Shown: positions 37,120 through 46,338 of the stretch, piece by piece
Numbering within the stretch: the first letter of the stretch is position 1
Layout of the letters: each line of letters begins with the position of its first letter
Source of the DNA: Aliterella atlantica CENA595
GTDB lineage: Bacteria; Cyanobacteriota; Cyanobacteriia; Cyanobacteriales; Chroococcidiopsidaceae
DNA length: 64,000 bases
Assembly (NCBI RefSeq): GCF_000952155.1
Contig: NZ_JYON01000011.1
Location: 62,001-126,000, forward strand
Direction of reading: 5' to 3'
Notes under the pieces: model-generated
What the model was told of the DNA's origin: nothing
What the model saw: only the letters and a program-made list of their open reading frames with translations
Databases searched by the model: none
Program-made: the position numbers and the translations under genes

Positions 37120-38010
37120 CTACTTATTCGTAACTTCAATATAAATATGCTCTAACCTTACTGGTGTTCTGGCAATTGATTCTAAGTTAATACCTTCAAA
37201 GCAAGCAATAATTTCTTTAAGTTCTAATTGTTGTGGCAACCAAAAAGCTAAATCTCTGCCGTATCGCCTGTAAGTAAAACCGCATTTATTACCAAGTGCG
37301 ATCGCTTTTTCTTCTTCTTGCGTCTGTATAGTCACAATTTCTGTAGCTGGAATGCGCTGGCGCAATTGTGCTAAACTCCCTTCTGCTAATATTTTCCCAG
37401 CTTTTAAGATGCCAATGCGATCGCACAAACGTTCTGCTTCGTCTAGTAAGTGAGTAGTAAGTAATATTGTCATTCCTGATTGTTTTAGCTGTTTAATTAA
37501 CTCCCACATTTGGTAACGCGCTTCAATATCTAAACCTGTAGTTGGTTCATCTAATATTGCTAATTTTGGTTTGTGGACAAGAGCAACTGCTATATTTAAC
37601 CTTCTTTGCATTCCGCCGCTCAATTTTTCTACAGGAGTTGTGGCGCGATCGCTTAAATTAACAGCAGCCAAACACGCTTTTACTTGTTGCTGGCGTTCTT
37701 TTCCTGTTAAACCGTACAACTTAGTGAAGAAGTTGAGATTTTCTTGGCAAGACAGAGTTTTATAAAGTAGATTTTCTTGGGGAGCAATACCAATTAGCTG
37801 TTTAGTCGAAGCTGAAATTGGGCGATCGCAAATAGTAACTTTGCCACTATCTGCTTGCAGCAAATTACAAATGATATTTATAGTCGTAGTCTTACCCGCG
37901 CCATTTGCTCCTAGTAAGCCGTAAATTTCTCCTGGTTGAATCTGTAGCGATAAATCATCGAGTACCGATCGCTTGCTGTAAGCCTTACTTAAATTTTCAA
38001 TTTTTAGCAC
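37120..38010 (-). CDS. ABC transporter ATP-binding protein (ABC-2 type)
   Basis: 296 residues from a GTG start at 38010, which begins LKIENLSKAYSKRSVLDDLS, the normal N-terminus; the frame is open further upstream but overlaps the permease gene. Walker A GANGAGKTTTIN, Q-loop IGIAPQENLLY, signature KLSGGMQRRLNIAVAL, Walker B LAILDEPTTGLD and the H-loop LLTTHLLDEAE are all present. The GTG lies 5 bases after the permease stop. Together they form a DrrAB-like exporter. Substrate unknown; closeness to the carotenoid-type genes is suggestive only. Confidence 0.94.
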   Translation of the reverse strand: MLKIENLSKAYSKRSVLDDLSLQIQPGEIYGLLGANGAGKTTTINIICNLLQADSGKVTICDRPISASTKQLIGIAPQENLLYKTLSCQENLNFFTKLYGLTGKERQQQVKACLAAVNLSDRATTPVEKLSGGMQRRLNIAVALVHKPKLAILDEPTTGLDIEARYQMWELIKQLKQSGMTILLTTHLLDEAERLCDRIGILKAGKILAEGSLAQLRQRIPATEIVTIQTQEEEKAIALGNKCGFTYRRYGRDLAFWLPQQLELKEIIACFEGINLESIARTPVRLEHIYIEVTNK

Positions 38011-38015
38011 TGCTT

Positions 38016-38789
38016 CTACAACCTTCTTTCTACTGTCAACATCCGCCTGTAAGACAACCAACCACCGCCAACCATCAAGACTGCAAACCCACATAAAAAC
38101 CAAAAGTGATTAGCAATAGCCTCTATTTCATCGCCTCTTGCAGAAACCCCTAGCAAAGCTTCATTCATGTGGTAAATCGGATTAAAACGCGCAATATTTA
38201 GCAATAATTTGGGAAATAGAAAAGTAGGTACAAATGCCCCTCCCAAAATTAATAAAGGTACGCCAAAAGCAGCCACCAAAGAATTTACATCCTCAGTTCG
38301 CCGCGCCAACTGCGTACCCAAAATAAAGCCTAAACCTACATAGGCAGCAATACTCAAGAGAATAATTATTCCTCCTAAAAGCATAGAACCATTAAAACTT
38401 GCTCCCCAAAAAGCAGCAACAGCGTACACTAATAGCGTTTGTCCAATCCCAATGCAGCTATGAGCTAAAAAAATTCCTAAAAAATAGGAAGTACCACTTA
38501 AGGGCGATACAAATAATCGCTTGAGCGTCTGCTGTTCGCGCTCAGAAACAACGGTAGCGACACTTCCACCCAAACAGCTAAAAAATAGTGCCGCGCCTAC
38601 AAGCGTCACGGGGGCGGATCTTTCTAAAGCTTGAGCCATTGACAATGACGCTCTTTCTGCAAAAATTAATCCGTTGAGTAATAGTACAGAAATAGGAAAA
38701 ATACTCCAAAACACTAAACTGCGCCGCCGTCGCCATAATTCAATTAAAATTCGCTGCGTCACAGCTAGGGTTTCTCGCCAATATTTCAT
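38016..38789 (-). CDS. ABC-2 type transporter permease
   Basis: 257 residues with six hydrophobic segments (for example LVFWSIFPISVLLLNGLIFA, LVGAALFFSCLGGSVATVV, GGIIILLSIAAYVGLGFILG, LVAAFGVPLLILGGAFVP). The block SEREQQTLKRLFVSPLSGTSYF is the conserved ABC-2 coupling loop. It is read first in a two-gene unit with the ATPase. Its ATG is only 16 bases from the divergent cruE-like gene, so their promoters must overlap or lie inside coding DNA. Confidence 0.92.
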   Translation of the reverse strand: MKYWRETLAVTQRILIELWRRRRSLVFWSIFPISVLLLNGLIFAERASLSMAQALERSAPVTLVGAALFFSCLGGSVATVVSEREQQTLKRLFVSPLSGTSYFLGIFLAHSCIGIGQTLLVYAVAAFWGASFNGSMLLGGIIILLSIAAYVGLGFILGTQLARRTEDVNSLVAAFGVPLLILGGAFVPTFLFPKLLLNIARFNPIYHMNEALLGVSARGDEIEAIANHFWFLCGFAVLMVGGGWLSYRRMLTVERRL

Positions 38790-38805
38790 ATCAAGTTGAG
38801 CTTTG

Positions 38806-40722
38806 ATGAATCAATCTCCATACTCCCAATTACCGCCCATCTCTCGCCGCACTGTGCTGAAATTATTTGGTGTTGGTACTGTAGGCGGTTTACTCGGATA
38901 TTCTCGCTTTAGCAAACCACAACCTACAGTTTTTCAGCAAGATGTTTTAAAGTTACCGCAGCAATTAGATAAGCCTTTAAGTGTAGTTGTAGTTGGTGCT
39001 GGACTTGCGGGTTTAGCCTGCGCTTACGAACTAAGTCAGCGCGGTTTTGCAGTAACGCTGTTAGAAAAGTCGTCTTTACTTGGCGGTAAGGTTGCTAGTT
39101 GGCAAATCGATGTCGGGGATGAAGCTTTTAGGATGGAACATGGCTTTCATGGCTTTTTCCCCCAATACTACAACCTCAACAACTTAGTTGCAGAGTTAGA
39201 AATTAAAGATAATTTTCAGTCTTTAAATCGCTATAGCGTGCTTTATCAAGATAGTAAGTATAAACCAGAGGTATTTTACCCCAGTAGTTCGGCTTTTCCT
39301 TGGAATATGGTCGATTTGGCTGTAGCGTCTCCAAATCTATTGCGTTGGGGAATTAATTTAACTAAGTTAAAACATTTGCAAGTATTCCAAGCAATTACTG
39401 GTTTTCAAATCCAAAAAAGCTTTGCTAGGCTAGACCGCATTTCTGTTGCTGATTGGGTAAAATCTGACTTTCCCCAAGGGTTGTACGACTTATATTTTCT
39501 CCCATTTGCTAAATCTAGCCTCAATGCTCCCGATTTAATGAGTGTGGGGGAACTGATGCAGTTTTTCCACTTCTATTTTTTCGGTAATCCAGAAGGCTTG
39601 GCTTTTAACGGTACGCGCGATGATATGGGTACGAGTTTAGTTCAACCAATTGCCGATGCGATCGCTCAAAAAGGTGGCAAAATAGTCACAGGTGCAACTG
39701 TAGATAAAATCCATTTATCTCCAGGAAAAATAGATTATTTATCTTACCAACAAGGCGAATCAAGCGTTCCCTTTTGGGTAGAACGCAACAATGCAACTCA
39801 ATATTACGGCGCAGGCGATCGCGTATTTGCAAATATTCCTGAATCTTCTGAAGCTATCTCGCTTACTTGCACTCATCAAGGTTGTACGGTAGCTAAAGCT
39901 GATGATGGTAAATTCCATTGTCCGTGTCACGGCGCAGTTTTTGACAAAGAAGGAAAAGTATTAAAAGGTCCTGCAACTAAAGATTTACCGCGATATCAAG
40001 TTATCCAGCAGCAAACAGATAAATTGCAATTAGCCGCCATACAACAATTGCAGCAAAATCCAGAAACAATTAAGGCAGATTATTACGTATTTGCTACAGA
40101 TGTTCCTGGAGTAAAACAACTATTTAACCGCACAACTGGGGAAGTAGATGATAAAGTGCGATCGCAAATCGATAAACTAGCTGTAGCCGATCCTTTTGCT
40201 GTATGTCGTTTTTGGTTCGATAGCGACTTTGACTGGGAACACAGCAATTTTACATCTCTATCTGGATACAAACTAACTGATAGCATCACTCTCTACCACC
40301 GAATTCAAACGCAATTTATCGACTGGGCAAAAAAAACTGGTGGTAGTGTAGTAGAGTTACACGCCTATTGTTACAAAGAAAAAGACTTTCCCACCCAGCA
40401 AGCACTACTAACGACATTTCAGCAAGAACTCTACCAAATAGTACCGCAGCTAAAACAAGCCAATATCTTGCACCGAGAATTAGTCAATCAAAAGAATTTT
40501 GCAGGCTATCCACCCAATAGTTATGCATTTCGCCCAGAAACCAGCACAGAAATATCTAACTTATTATTTGCAGGCGATTGGGTAAAAATGCCATTTCCCA
40601 GCGGCTTAATGGAAAGAGCAGTCAGCAGCGGCTTACTAGCAGCTAATGAGATTTTACATCGCCAAGGCTTGCAAAGGCGATCGCTTTTTTCGGTAAATCC
40701 AGAAGGTTTATTCAATATTTGA
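38806..40722 (+). CDS. cruE: CruE/CrtU-like carotene desaturase-methyltransferase with Rieske domain (putative)
   Basis: 638 residues from ATG 38806 (a TTG one codon earlier is less likely). Residues 12-30 carry a twin-arginine motif, ISRRTVLKLFG, and a hydrophobic stretch. FAD-binding VVVVGAGLAGLACAYELS follows at ~60, then FHGFFPQYYNL, as in the phytoene desaturase/isorenieratene synthase family. A Rieske [2Fe-2S] domain is inserted at ~335-410: CTHQGC (ligands C355, H357) and CPCHG (C372, H375). The C-terminal FAD segment reads LLFAGDWVKMPFPSGLMERAV. From memory, chlorobial CrtU and cyanobacterial CruE combine these parts and turn beta-carotene rings aromatic. The adjacent cruH-like gene supports this. 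Other carotenoid desaturase/isomerase roles are possible. Confidence 0.6.
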   Translation: MNQSPYSQLPPISRRTVLKLFGVGTVGGLLGYSRFSKPQPTVFQQDVLKLPQQLDKPLSVVVVGAGLAGLACAYELSQRGFAVTLLEKSSLLGGKVASWQIDVGDEAFRMEHGFHGFFPQYYNLNNLVAELEIKDNFQSLNRYSVLYQDSKYKPEVFYPSSSAFPWNMVDLAVASPNLLRWGINLTKLKHLQVFQAITGFQIQKSFARLDRISVADWVKSDFPQGLYDLYFLPFAKSSLNAPDLMSVGELMQFFHFYFFGNPEGLAFNGTRDDMGTSLVQPIADAIAQKGGKIVTGATVDKIHLSPGKIDYLSYQQGESSVPFWVERNNATQYYGAGDRVFANIPESSEAISLTCTHQGCTVAKADDGKFHCPCHGAVFDKEGKVLKGPATKDLPRYQVIQQQTDKLQLAAIQQLQQNPETIKADYYVFATDVPGVKQLFNRTTGEVDDKVRSQIDKLAVADPFAVCRFWFDSDFDWEHSNFTSLSGYKLTDSITLYHRIQTQFIDWAKKTGGSVVELHAYCYKEKDFPTQQALLTTFQQELYQIVPQLKQANILHRELVNQKNFAGYPPNSYAFRPETSTEISNLLFAGDWVKMPFPSGLMERAVSSGLLAANEILHRQGLQRRSLFSVNPEGLFNI

Positions 40723-40770
40723 TAAATAATGACCCAATATCGGGCATATTGCATTGTTTCTCACCTACGA

Positions 40771-40786
40771 GCGTAATGCATTACGC
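40771..40786. repeat. 16-bp perfect palindrome
   Basis: GCGTAATGCATTACGC, in the 90-base gap between the two Rieske genes, flanked by GAGC/GCCCCTAC. It resembles a GTAGGGGCGTA...-type repeat that I recall as dispersed in cyanobacteria. It could also form a small hairpin between the two cistrons. Confidence 0.7.
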
Positions 40787-40811
40787 CCCTACATTCAACT
40801 ATTAAATTTCT

Positions 40812-41888
40812 ATGATAGATATTCGCACTTGTGGAATCGATTTAAATTGCTGGTATGTAGTTGCCAGCAGCAGCGAAGTTAAGGATAAGCCTGTAGGAGT
40901 CACGTTATGGGAAGAAGCGATCGCATTGTACCGCGACTCTCAAGGTAAAATTCATGCATTGAGCGATCGTTGTCCGCATCGTTTAGTCAAACTCAGTCAT
41001 GGTAATGTTATCGATGACTTATTAGAATGCTCTTATCACGGCTGGCGCTTTGATGATAGTGGTAAATGTACAGCAGTTCCTTATTTAGCAGCCAATCAAA
41101 AGTTGCCCAATTGTCAAATTCGTTCCTACCCAGTAGAAGAACGCGATGGGTTTATTTGGTTATTTCCAGGTGATGCAACTTTAGCAAAACAGCAACCTCC
41201 TTTAAGTATCCTAGAATGGGAACATCTCAACTATATTGCTACTGTTTCAGTAATTGATTGTGCAGCCCATTATTCGTACTTAATTGAAAACTTGATGGAT
41301 ATGTATCACGGTCATTTGCATAACTCTTATCAAGCATGGGCAGATCCAGTTTTACAAGATATTTATACGGATGAATTGCGTGTAGATGCACGTTATCAGG
41401 CACAAAGTTATTACAAAATTGATAAAATCTGGTCAATTTCCCAGCTATTTATTCCAGCTTTGCGGCGGTTGCATCCAGAACCATTAAATGTTAGCTATAT
41501 CTATCCGCATTGGGTTTCAAATTTGGGTGAAGACTTCAAAATTTACTGTTTATTTTGTCCTATAGATAGACGAAAAACTCGCGCTTATTTAATTCATTTT
41601 ACTTCTTTAAATTCCTTCTGGCGCTTGCACAAATTACCCGTTGCATTTCGCCGCTTTGTTAAAAATCGTTTATTTGGTTCGGCGCAAAAGCTACTTGATG
41701 GCTTAGTCAAACAGGATGTTCAAATGATTGAGGAAGAACAACAAGCATATTTAAATTTACCAACCCAAAAAACTTATGAGTTAAATAAAGCTTTGATGAG
41801 CGTGCAAAAGCTAATATTAACTAAAGCAAAGCCAGACAATATAAAGCCTATTGGTACTTGTAAACTAGATAGTTTTAACAGCTTATAA
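40812..41888 (+). CDS. cruH: Rieske non-haem iron oxygenase, CruH-like (putative)
   Basis: 358 residues. Rieske domain: CPHRLVKLSHG (ligands C54, H56) and CSYHGWRF (C73, H76). The catalytic domain carries the mononuclear iron motif in ENLMDMYHGHLHNSY (D..H....H pattern). This is the alpha-subunit architecture shared with pheophorbide/chlorophyllide oxygenases and with CruH, the C-18 oxygenase of synechoxanthin synthesis. Placement 89 bases after a CruE-like gene favours the carotenoid role; a chlorophyll-catabolic role is the main alternative. Its 3' end overlaps the convergent epimerase gene by 6 bases. Confidence 0.6.
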   Translation: MIDIRTCGIDLNCWYVVASSSEVKDKPVGVTLWEEAIALYRDSQGKIHALSDRCPHRLVKLSHGNVIDDLLECSYHGWRFDDSGKCTAVPYLAANQKLPNCQIRSYPVEERDGFIWLFPGDATLAKQQPPLSILEWEHLNYIATVSVIDCAAHYSYLIENLMDMYHGHLHNSYQAWADPVLQDIYTDELRVDARYQAQSYYKIDKIWSISQLFIPALRRLHPEPLNVSYIYPHWVSNLGEDFKIYCLFCPIDRRKTRAYLIHFTSLNSFWRLHKLPVAFRRFVKNRLFGSAQKLLDGLVKQDVQMIEEEQQAYLNLPTQKTYELNKALMSVQKLILTKAKPDNIKPIGTCKLDSFNSL

Positions 41889-43457
41889 AAGTGAGTTTTT
41901 GAACTTTTTAGATATAGCTTTGAGATATGTAACTTGTTGTTCGAGACTAGGCAAATCTACAAGCATTTCAATTATGGAGTCAAATCGTTGGGGAGTTATT
42001 TTACTTTGGGTTAAATCCTCACAGTTTATTCTCCCGTATAATTCTTGCACGAGCAGTTGAACAACATCTTTATGAGCAATTATCGGAGTACCTTCTGCTT
42101 GCAATCTTTTTTTGTCAACTCCCCATCTTAAAGTATTTAATAGCTGGTATGTAGAACTCCAGGCAAAACTAGAACGAACTATATCTTTTACAACTATTGC
42201 TAAGTAATGCTTAATTTCAATATCTGCTAAGTTTGAATTATTTAATAACTCTTGAAATATTAATAAATGTCGATTGAGTAGTTCTAGGTTAAACGGAGCA
42301 ATTTCCGTCACTAATATATCTCCAGAAGGATCGACAGTTGTAAATTTTTCTTCTAAAGCATTGACTAATAAGTGAATTTCTGTAGGTTTATACCAGTCAA
42401 ATTGACCTAAAAAGAAAAGTTCTTCATAACCAGGTATTAACCCCTGAAAGTATATTGGTATACTCTGCCCCGATTGAAGGATTTTATAAAGGGCAATTTC
42501 TAAAGTTTCAGTAGGCCAACCTAGATTGCGGACTGTTAAAAACTTTAGCTTACCTGGCTGAGATAAAACTAAAGCATTTAGTAACAAATGTACGGCTTCT
42601 CTACCATTTTGCCCAACTATATATCGTTCGGGGGCGTGAAGATTGACAATCTTACCTTGCTCGATCTTATCTTCTATTTGTTGGCACACCGAACTATTAT
42701 CTAACATATGCGTAAACCGCACCATAGAATAAGTAGTGTCACCTTGGAGTGCAGCTTGCAAAAACTGCCATTCAGCAACTTTTTTAGATGCAGCATAAAC
42801 TTCAGAGGTGAAGTATCTCGAAGCTTTACCAGTTGAAGAAAAAACACACTGCTGCACGCCGTAACTCTCGCACAGTCGAATAATATTTTGAATGCCAAAA
42901 ATACTGGTACTAACAGTTTCGTGGATTTTGATTTCAGCTAACCAAGGCAGACGTTGGGCAGCTAAATGAAAGACAATACTAGGCTTTTCTAACTCAAATA
43001 TTGATTTAAGGGCATTATAATCTCGGACATCAGCAGCGTACATTACTGCTGGTACTTGCTTATCAGTTGTTAATTTAATCGCCGAACCGTCTGTACCGCG
43101 CTGTTTATCGACTGAAACTATCCGCTTGACTCCAAGTGTAGCCAGTTTGGCAACTAATTGACTGCCAACACAGCCTTCGCCGCCAGTTACAAGTATTACT
43201 TTATCGTAAACTAAGCTACTAACTTCTGCTTGATATAAGTGAATACTACGAGTTAACACATCGCCAAAAGGGTCTTCTGTTAATTTCCCTGTAGCTATAT
43301 AAGCTTGAATTAAATCTGCAGTTAATACTTGTAAATCTGCAAGAACTGTAGGACATTGAGGTTCTGGAGAACCTGGCGGTACTAAGTCCTGTATAGCTTT
43401 AACAATTTCAGCTTTGCTAGTATTGTTAAAGGGCGATCGCTCGATCTTAGTCTTCAC
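41883..43457 (-). CDS. NAD-dependent epimerase/dehydratase, polysaccharide biosynthesis (CapD-like)
   Basis: 524 residues. An unusual ~80-residue N-terminal helical region precedes the Rossmann domain: VILVTGGEGCVGSQLVAKLA (GxxGxxG), AADVRDYNALKSIFE, VFHLAAQRLPW and the catalytic YAASKKVAEW. The middle matches Polysacc_synt_2/CapD proteins that act on UDP-sugars. The C-terminal ~170 residues are helical and not recognised. Likely role: nucleotide-sugar modification for exopolysaccharide or glycan. A single gene, convergent with the cruH-like gene. Confidence 0.78.
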   Translation of the reverse strand: MKTKIERSPFNNTSKAEIVKAIQDLVPPGSPEPQCPTVLADLQVLTADLIQAYIATGKLTEDPFGDVLTRSIHLYQAEVSSLVYDKVILVTGGEGCVGSQLVAKLATLGVKRIVSVDKQRGTDGSAIKLTTDKQVPAVMYAADVRDYNALKSIFELEKPSIVFHLAAQRLPWLAEIKIHETVSTSIFGIQNIIRLCESYGVQQCVFSSTGKASRYFTSEVYAASKKVAEWQFLQAALQGDTTYSMVRFTHMLDNSSVCQQIEDKIEQGKIVNLHAPERYIVGQNGREAVHLLLNALVLSQPGKLKFLTVRNLGWPTETLEIALYKILQSGQSIPIYFQGLIPGYEELFFLGQFDWYKPTEIHLLVNALEEKFTTVDPSGDILVTEIAPFNLELLNRHLLIFQELLNNSNLADIEIKHYLAIVVKDIVRSSFAWSSTYQLLNTLRWGVDKKRLQAEGTPIIAHKDVVQLLVQELYGRINCEDLTQSKITPQRFDSIIEMLVDLPSLEQQVTYLKAISKKFKNSLL

Positions 43458-43839
43458 TCTTTTTTAAGAAAATTTAGTATAGATGACTGCTACTATATTT
43501 TCTTCGACATTGATAGCGATCGTCAAATAAATCACTTTCTTCTGTAAAAAACACTGAATTAACTAGCTACAATTTTGCGCTACTACTTTCGCACTACAAA
43601 AATCAGCCAATAGTTGTAGCAAACCATACATTAGACTTGAACAAATAACTAATTTAGTTTAATCTGCATTTGGCATAGTTAATTTGACCAGTTAGTAATA
43701 GGTACAAGCCAAGCTTGCGCTCCAAATTATGAGCGCGGAAAATCAAGAAATTGATTCATTATTGAAATCCATATTCTTTCAAGTATGGGGATCAACTGGT
43801 CACTGGTTACTGCTAAAAGTAATATTGGGTTAATTTGTG
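43458..43839. other. Intergenic region before the SAM hydrolase-like gene
   Basis: 382 bp between divergent genes. I see a short inverted relative of the CAGTGACCAGTTAC repeat at 43793-43812 and the phrase CCAAGCTTGCGCT (also near 27614), but no gene or RNA. Confidence 0.5.
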
Positions 43840-44625
43840 ATGTTTGTTCACTTAATTGCAGACTACGGTAACGGCGATCCAGCATTTGCAGAAGTTACCC
43901 AAAGACTTTTAATGGCTTTACCCAATGCTCAAATTCAATGCGTTTCCGTTCCACCATTTAGCACATTGGCTACAGGTTTTTGGATTGCTCAACTGGGATT
44001 AAATCCTGGTGCGAACGATCGCTTAATCTATCACAACTGCGCCCCCCGTCAAGATGACTCAGAACCAAGGATGGATAATGAAGGAGAAGGATTGACTTAT
44101 GCCTTATTACCTAATGATGTCAAAGTAGTAGGAGTGCTTGCAGGTTATACTCTATCGTTTATTAAAGATCGCGCCCAGGTAATACAGACAGTAAAAGTAT
44201 CGCGTGGCGGTTCGCAATTTCGTTCCCGCGATGTCTTCCCGATGGCGGCGACAGCTATAGCTAAAGAAGATTTCAGCTTATTAGGCGAACAATTAGCTGC
44301 AAGTCAAATACCTGATGCCCCAAGCGATCGCGTAGCCTGGATTGATGGCTATGGTAATATCAAAACTACAATTGCATCTCATACTCTCAATCTCCAACCA
44401 GAATCAAAAGTAGTTATCAGAGTCGGGGATGTAGTCAGCGATGCAGTATACTCTGACGGTAGTTTTAGAGTTCCAGAAGGAACTTTAGCATTTAGTCCTG
44501 GTAGTTCGGGTTGGGATGCTGGCGGTACAACAATTCGGTGGATGGAATTATTTTTACGAGGTGGTAATGCTTGGGAACGTTTTGGCAAACCGCGTGTAAA
44601 TCAAGTAGTGACGATTCTAGGTTAA
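43840..44625 (+). CDS. SAM hydrolase / chlorinase-fluorinase-family protein (DUF62-like)
   Basis: 261 residues from ATG 43840 (MFVHLIADYGNGDPAFAEV), where ADYGNGDPAFAEV resembles the TDFG..D.Y.G start of SAM hydroxide adenosyltransferases. The C-terminal half has VAWIDGYGNIKTTI (like the ID.FGN segment) and LAFSPGSSGWDAGGTTIRW. Members split S-adenosylmethionine into adenosine and methionine, or rarely halogenate it. Sequence similarity is moderate, so the call is tentative. A HIP1 pair right after the stop could act as a terminator. Confidence 0.6.
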   Translation: MFVHLIADYGNGDPAFAEVTQRLLMALPNAQIQCVSVPPFSTLATGFWIAQLGLNPGANDRLIYHNCAPRQDDSEPRMDNEGEGLTYALLPNDVKVVGVLAGYTLSFIKDRAQVIQTVKVSRGGSQFRSRDVFPMAATAIAKEDFSLLGEQLAASQIPDAPSDRVAWIDGYGNIKTTIASHTLNLQPESKVVIRVGDVVSDAVYSDGSFRVPEGTLAFSPGSSGWDAGGTTIRWMELFLRGGNAWERFGKPRVNQVVTILG

Positions 44626-44632
44626 GATACAG

Positions 44633-44656
44633 GCGATCGCCCAAATAAGCGATCGC
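44633..44656. repeat. HIP1 pair forming a hairpin
   Basis: Two GCGATCGC octamers (44633-44640 and 44649-44656) with an 8-base spacer, 8 bp after the SAM hydrolase-like gene. Because each is its own reverse complement, the pair folds as an 8-bp stem followed by TCCTTACT. It could serve as a weak terminator. Confidence 0.6.
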
Positions 44657-44676
44657 TCCTTACTAAAATTTCTAAT

Positions 44677-45195
44677 ATGCGATCGCTTGTCAAGGTTTTC
44701 TGCGTAGCTGTTATCGTTACAATTGGCTACCAACACCAAACACTGTCACTAAATTTAGCCAGCCTACAACGCTCTGCAAAAGTTTACAATATTTCCCAGC
44801 GATCGCCGAATACTGCGCCCAGATATCAGTTAACTAATTTAGCAGTAATAAAAAATGCCTTTAATCGGCGCATCAGCAATATACAAGTTTTGGTGCAAGG
44901 CAAAGTAATTGCTATCTTACCAGACGATCTTCGAGGCGATCGCCATCAAAGATTTATTATCAGATTAGCGAACTTACAAACCTTACTAATTAGCCACAAC
45001 ATAGATATTGCACCACGAGTCAAAGATTTAAAGATGGGCGACTCACTATATATTTATGGTGAATATGAGTGGAACGCTAAAGGCGGAGTTATTCATTGGA
45101 CGCACCGCGATCCTAAAAAGCAGCACATCGACGGGTGGATAAGGAAAAATAACATTACTTATCAACAGAGTATGCAGAAGTTAAAAGTAAGCTAA
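44677..45195 (+). CDS. DUF3465-domain secreted protein
   Basis: 172 residues. An N-terminal hydrophobic stretch (VKVFCVAVIVTIGYQHQTL) suggests a signal peptide. The domain includes VLVQGKVIAILPDDLRGDRH, QRFIIRLANLQTLLISHNID and GEYEWNAKGGVIHWTHRDP, which fits DUF3465, a small OB-like domain of unknown role. Single gene upstream of the arsM/arsS pair, separated by 111 bp; no functional link is visible. Confidence 0.8.
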   Translation: MRSLVKVFCVAVIVTIGYQHQTLSLNLASLQRSAKVYNISQRSPNTAPRYQLTNLAVIKNAFNRRISNIQVLVQGKVIAILPDDLRGDRHQRFIIRLANLQTLLISHNIDIAPRVKDLKMGDSLYIYGEYEWNAKGGVIHWTHRDPKKQHIDGWIRKNNITYQQSMQKLKVS

Positions 45196-45306
45196 TTAGT
45201 TACCTTTGTAAAAGCGATCGCATTCACCCTAATGCACCTAAATATACCTATAGGCGCTACTAAATCATAGAAACCAACTACTAAACTTACCCTAAAACAC
45301 CTTAAT

Positions 45307-46275
45307 ATGACCTATCTCGAAACCGCAGCCCAATTTTACAGTGAAGTCGCCCAAACCCCACAAATCGGGCTGTGTTGCGTGCAAAGCACTCCTTTGCAAC
45401 TACCAGGGCTAAACATCCCCACGCAGATGCAGGAGATGAACTACGGCTGCGGTACTACCGTCCACCCTACCGAACTTGCCAATCAACCGACAGTGCTGTA
45501 TGTAGGCGTTGGTGGTGGTTTAGAAGCATTGCAATTTGCTTATTTTTCTCGCCGTACTGGTGCAGTAATAGCTGTAGATCCCGTTGCAGCTATGCGCGAA
45601 GCAGCTAGTCGTAACCTGCAAATAGCCGCCCAAGAAAATACTTGGTTTGACACGAGTTTTGTCGAACTCAAAGCTGGAGATGCTTTTAATTTACCTGTTG
45701 CTGATGCTTCTGTAGATGTAGTTGCCCAAAATTGCCTGTTCAACATCTTTGAACCTGCAGATTTATCTAAAGCATTGCAAGAAGCTTATAGAGTGTTAAA
45801 ACCAGGCGGACGCTTGCAAATGAGCGATCCTATTGCTACTCGTCCTATTCCCGCACATTTGCAGCAAGACGAACAATTGCGGGCGATGTGTTTGTCAGGC
45901 GCATTAACTTATGATGAATATATGCAGCGGATTATTGATGCTGGATTTGGGCAAATAGAAGTGCGATCGCGTCGTCCTTATCGGCTGTTAGATAGTCAAA
46001 GTTACAACTTAGAAGAACATTTACTTTTAGAAAGTCTCGATTCTGTATCTTTCAAAGTACCAATTGCTGAAGATGGTGCTTGTATTTTTACAGGCAAAAC
46101 AGCTATTTATACTGGGGATAGAGAAATTTTTGATGATTCCGCAGGGCATATTTTGCAACGTGGCGTACCAGCCGCAGTATGCGACAAAACTGCTAATAAA
46201 TTTGCTCGTTCTATGCCAGAAAATGTAATCGTTACTAATTCTACGTGGCATTATGATGGTGGTGGTTGCTGTTAA
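45307..46275 (+). CDS. arsM: Arsenosugar-type arsenite methyltransferase ArsM
   Basis: 322 residues. The SAM site reads VLYVGVGGGLEALQFAYF and AVDPVAAMREAASRNL, followed by QNCLFNIFEPADLSKALQEA and RVLKPGGRLQMSD. Cysteines in IGLCCVQSTP and MNYGCGTTVHP are the candidate As(III) ligands, and the protein ends GGGCC. It methylates arsenite in the cytoplasm to dimethylarsenic species, the first step to arsenosugars. It precedes arsS by 63 bp on the same strand, so they form a pair. An ArsR-type regulator is not in view. Confidence 0.92.
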   Translation: MTYLETAAQFYSEVAQTPQIGLCCVQSTPLQLPGLNIPTQMQEMNYGCGTTVHPTELANQPTVLYVGVGGGLEALQFAYFSRRTGAVIAVDPVAAMREAASRNLQIAAQENTWFDTSFVELKAGDAFNLPVADASVDVVAQNCLFNIFEPADLSKALQEAYRVLKPGGRLQMSDPIATRPIPAHLQQDEQLRAMCLSGALTYDEYMQRIIDAGFGQIEVRSRRPYRLLDSQSYNLEEHLLLESLDSVSFKVPIAEDGACIFTGKTAIYTGDREIFDDSAGHILQRGVPAAVCDKTANKFARSMPENVIVTNSTWHYDGGGCC

Positions 46276-46338
46276 GTAAAAATAGATGAGGAAGCAAGCA
46301 TTTAAAAGTTTCCTCTCTTCCAAAACATATAAAATTTT

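Noticed and set aside
38011..38103. Upstream extension of the ABC ATPase frame
   Set aside because: It overlaps the permease gene and has no homology; the GTG at 38010 gives the normal N-terminus.
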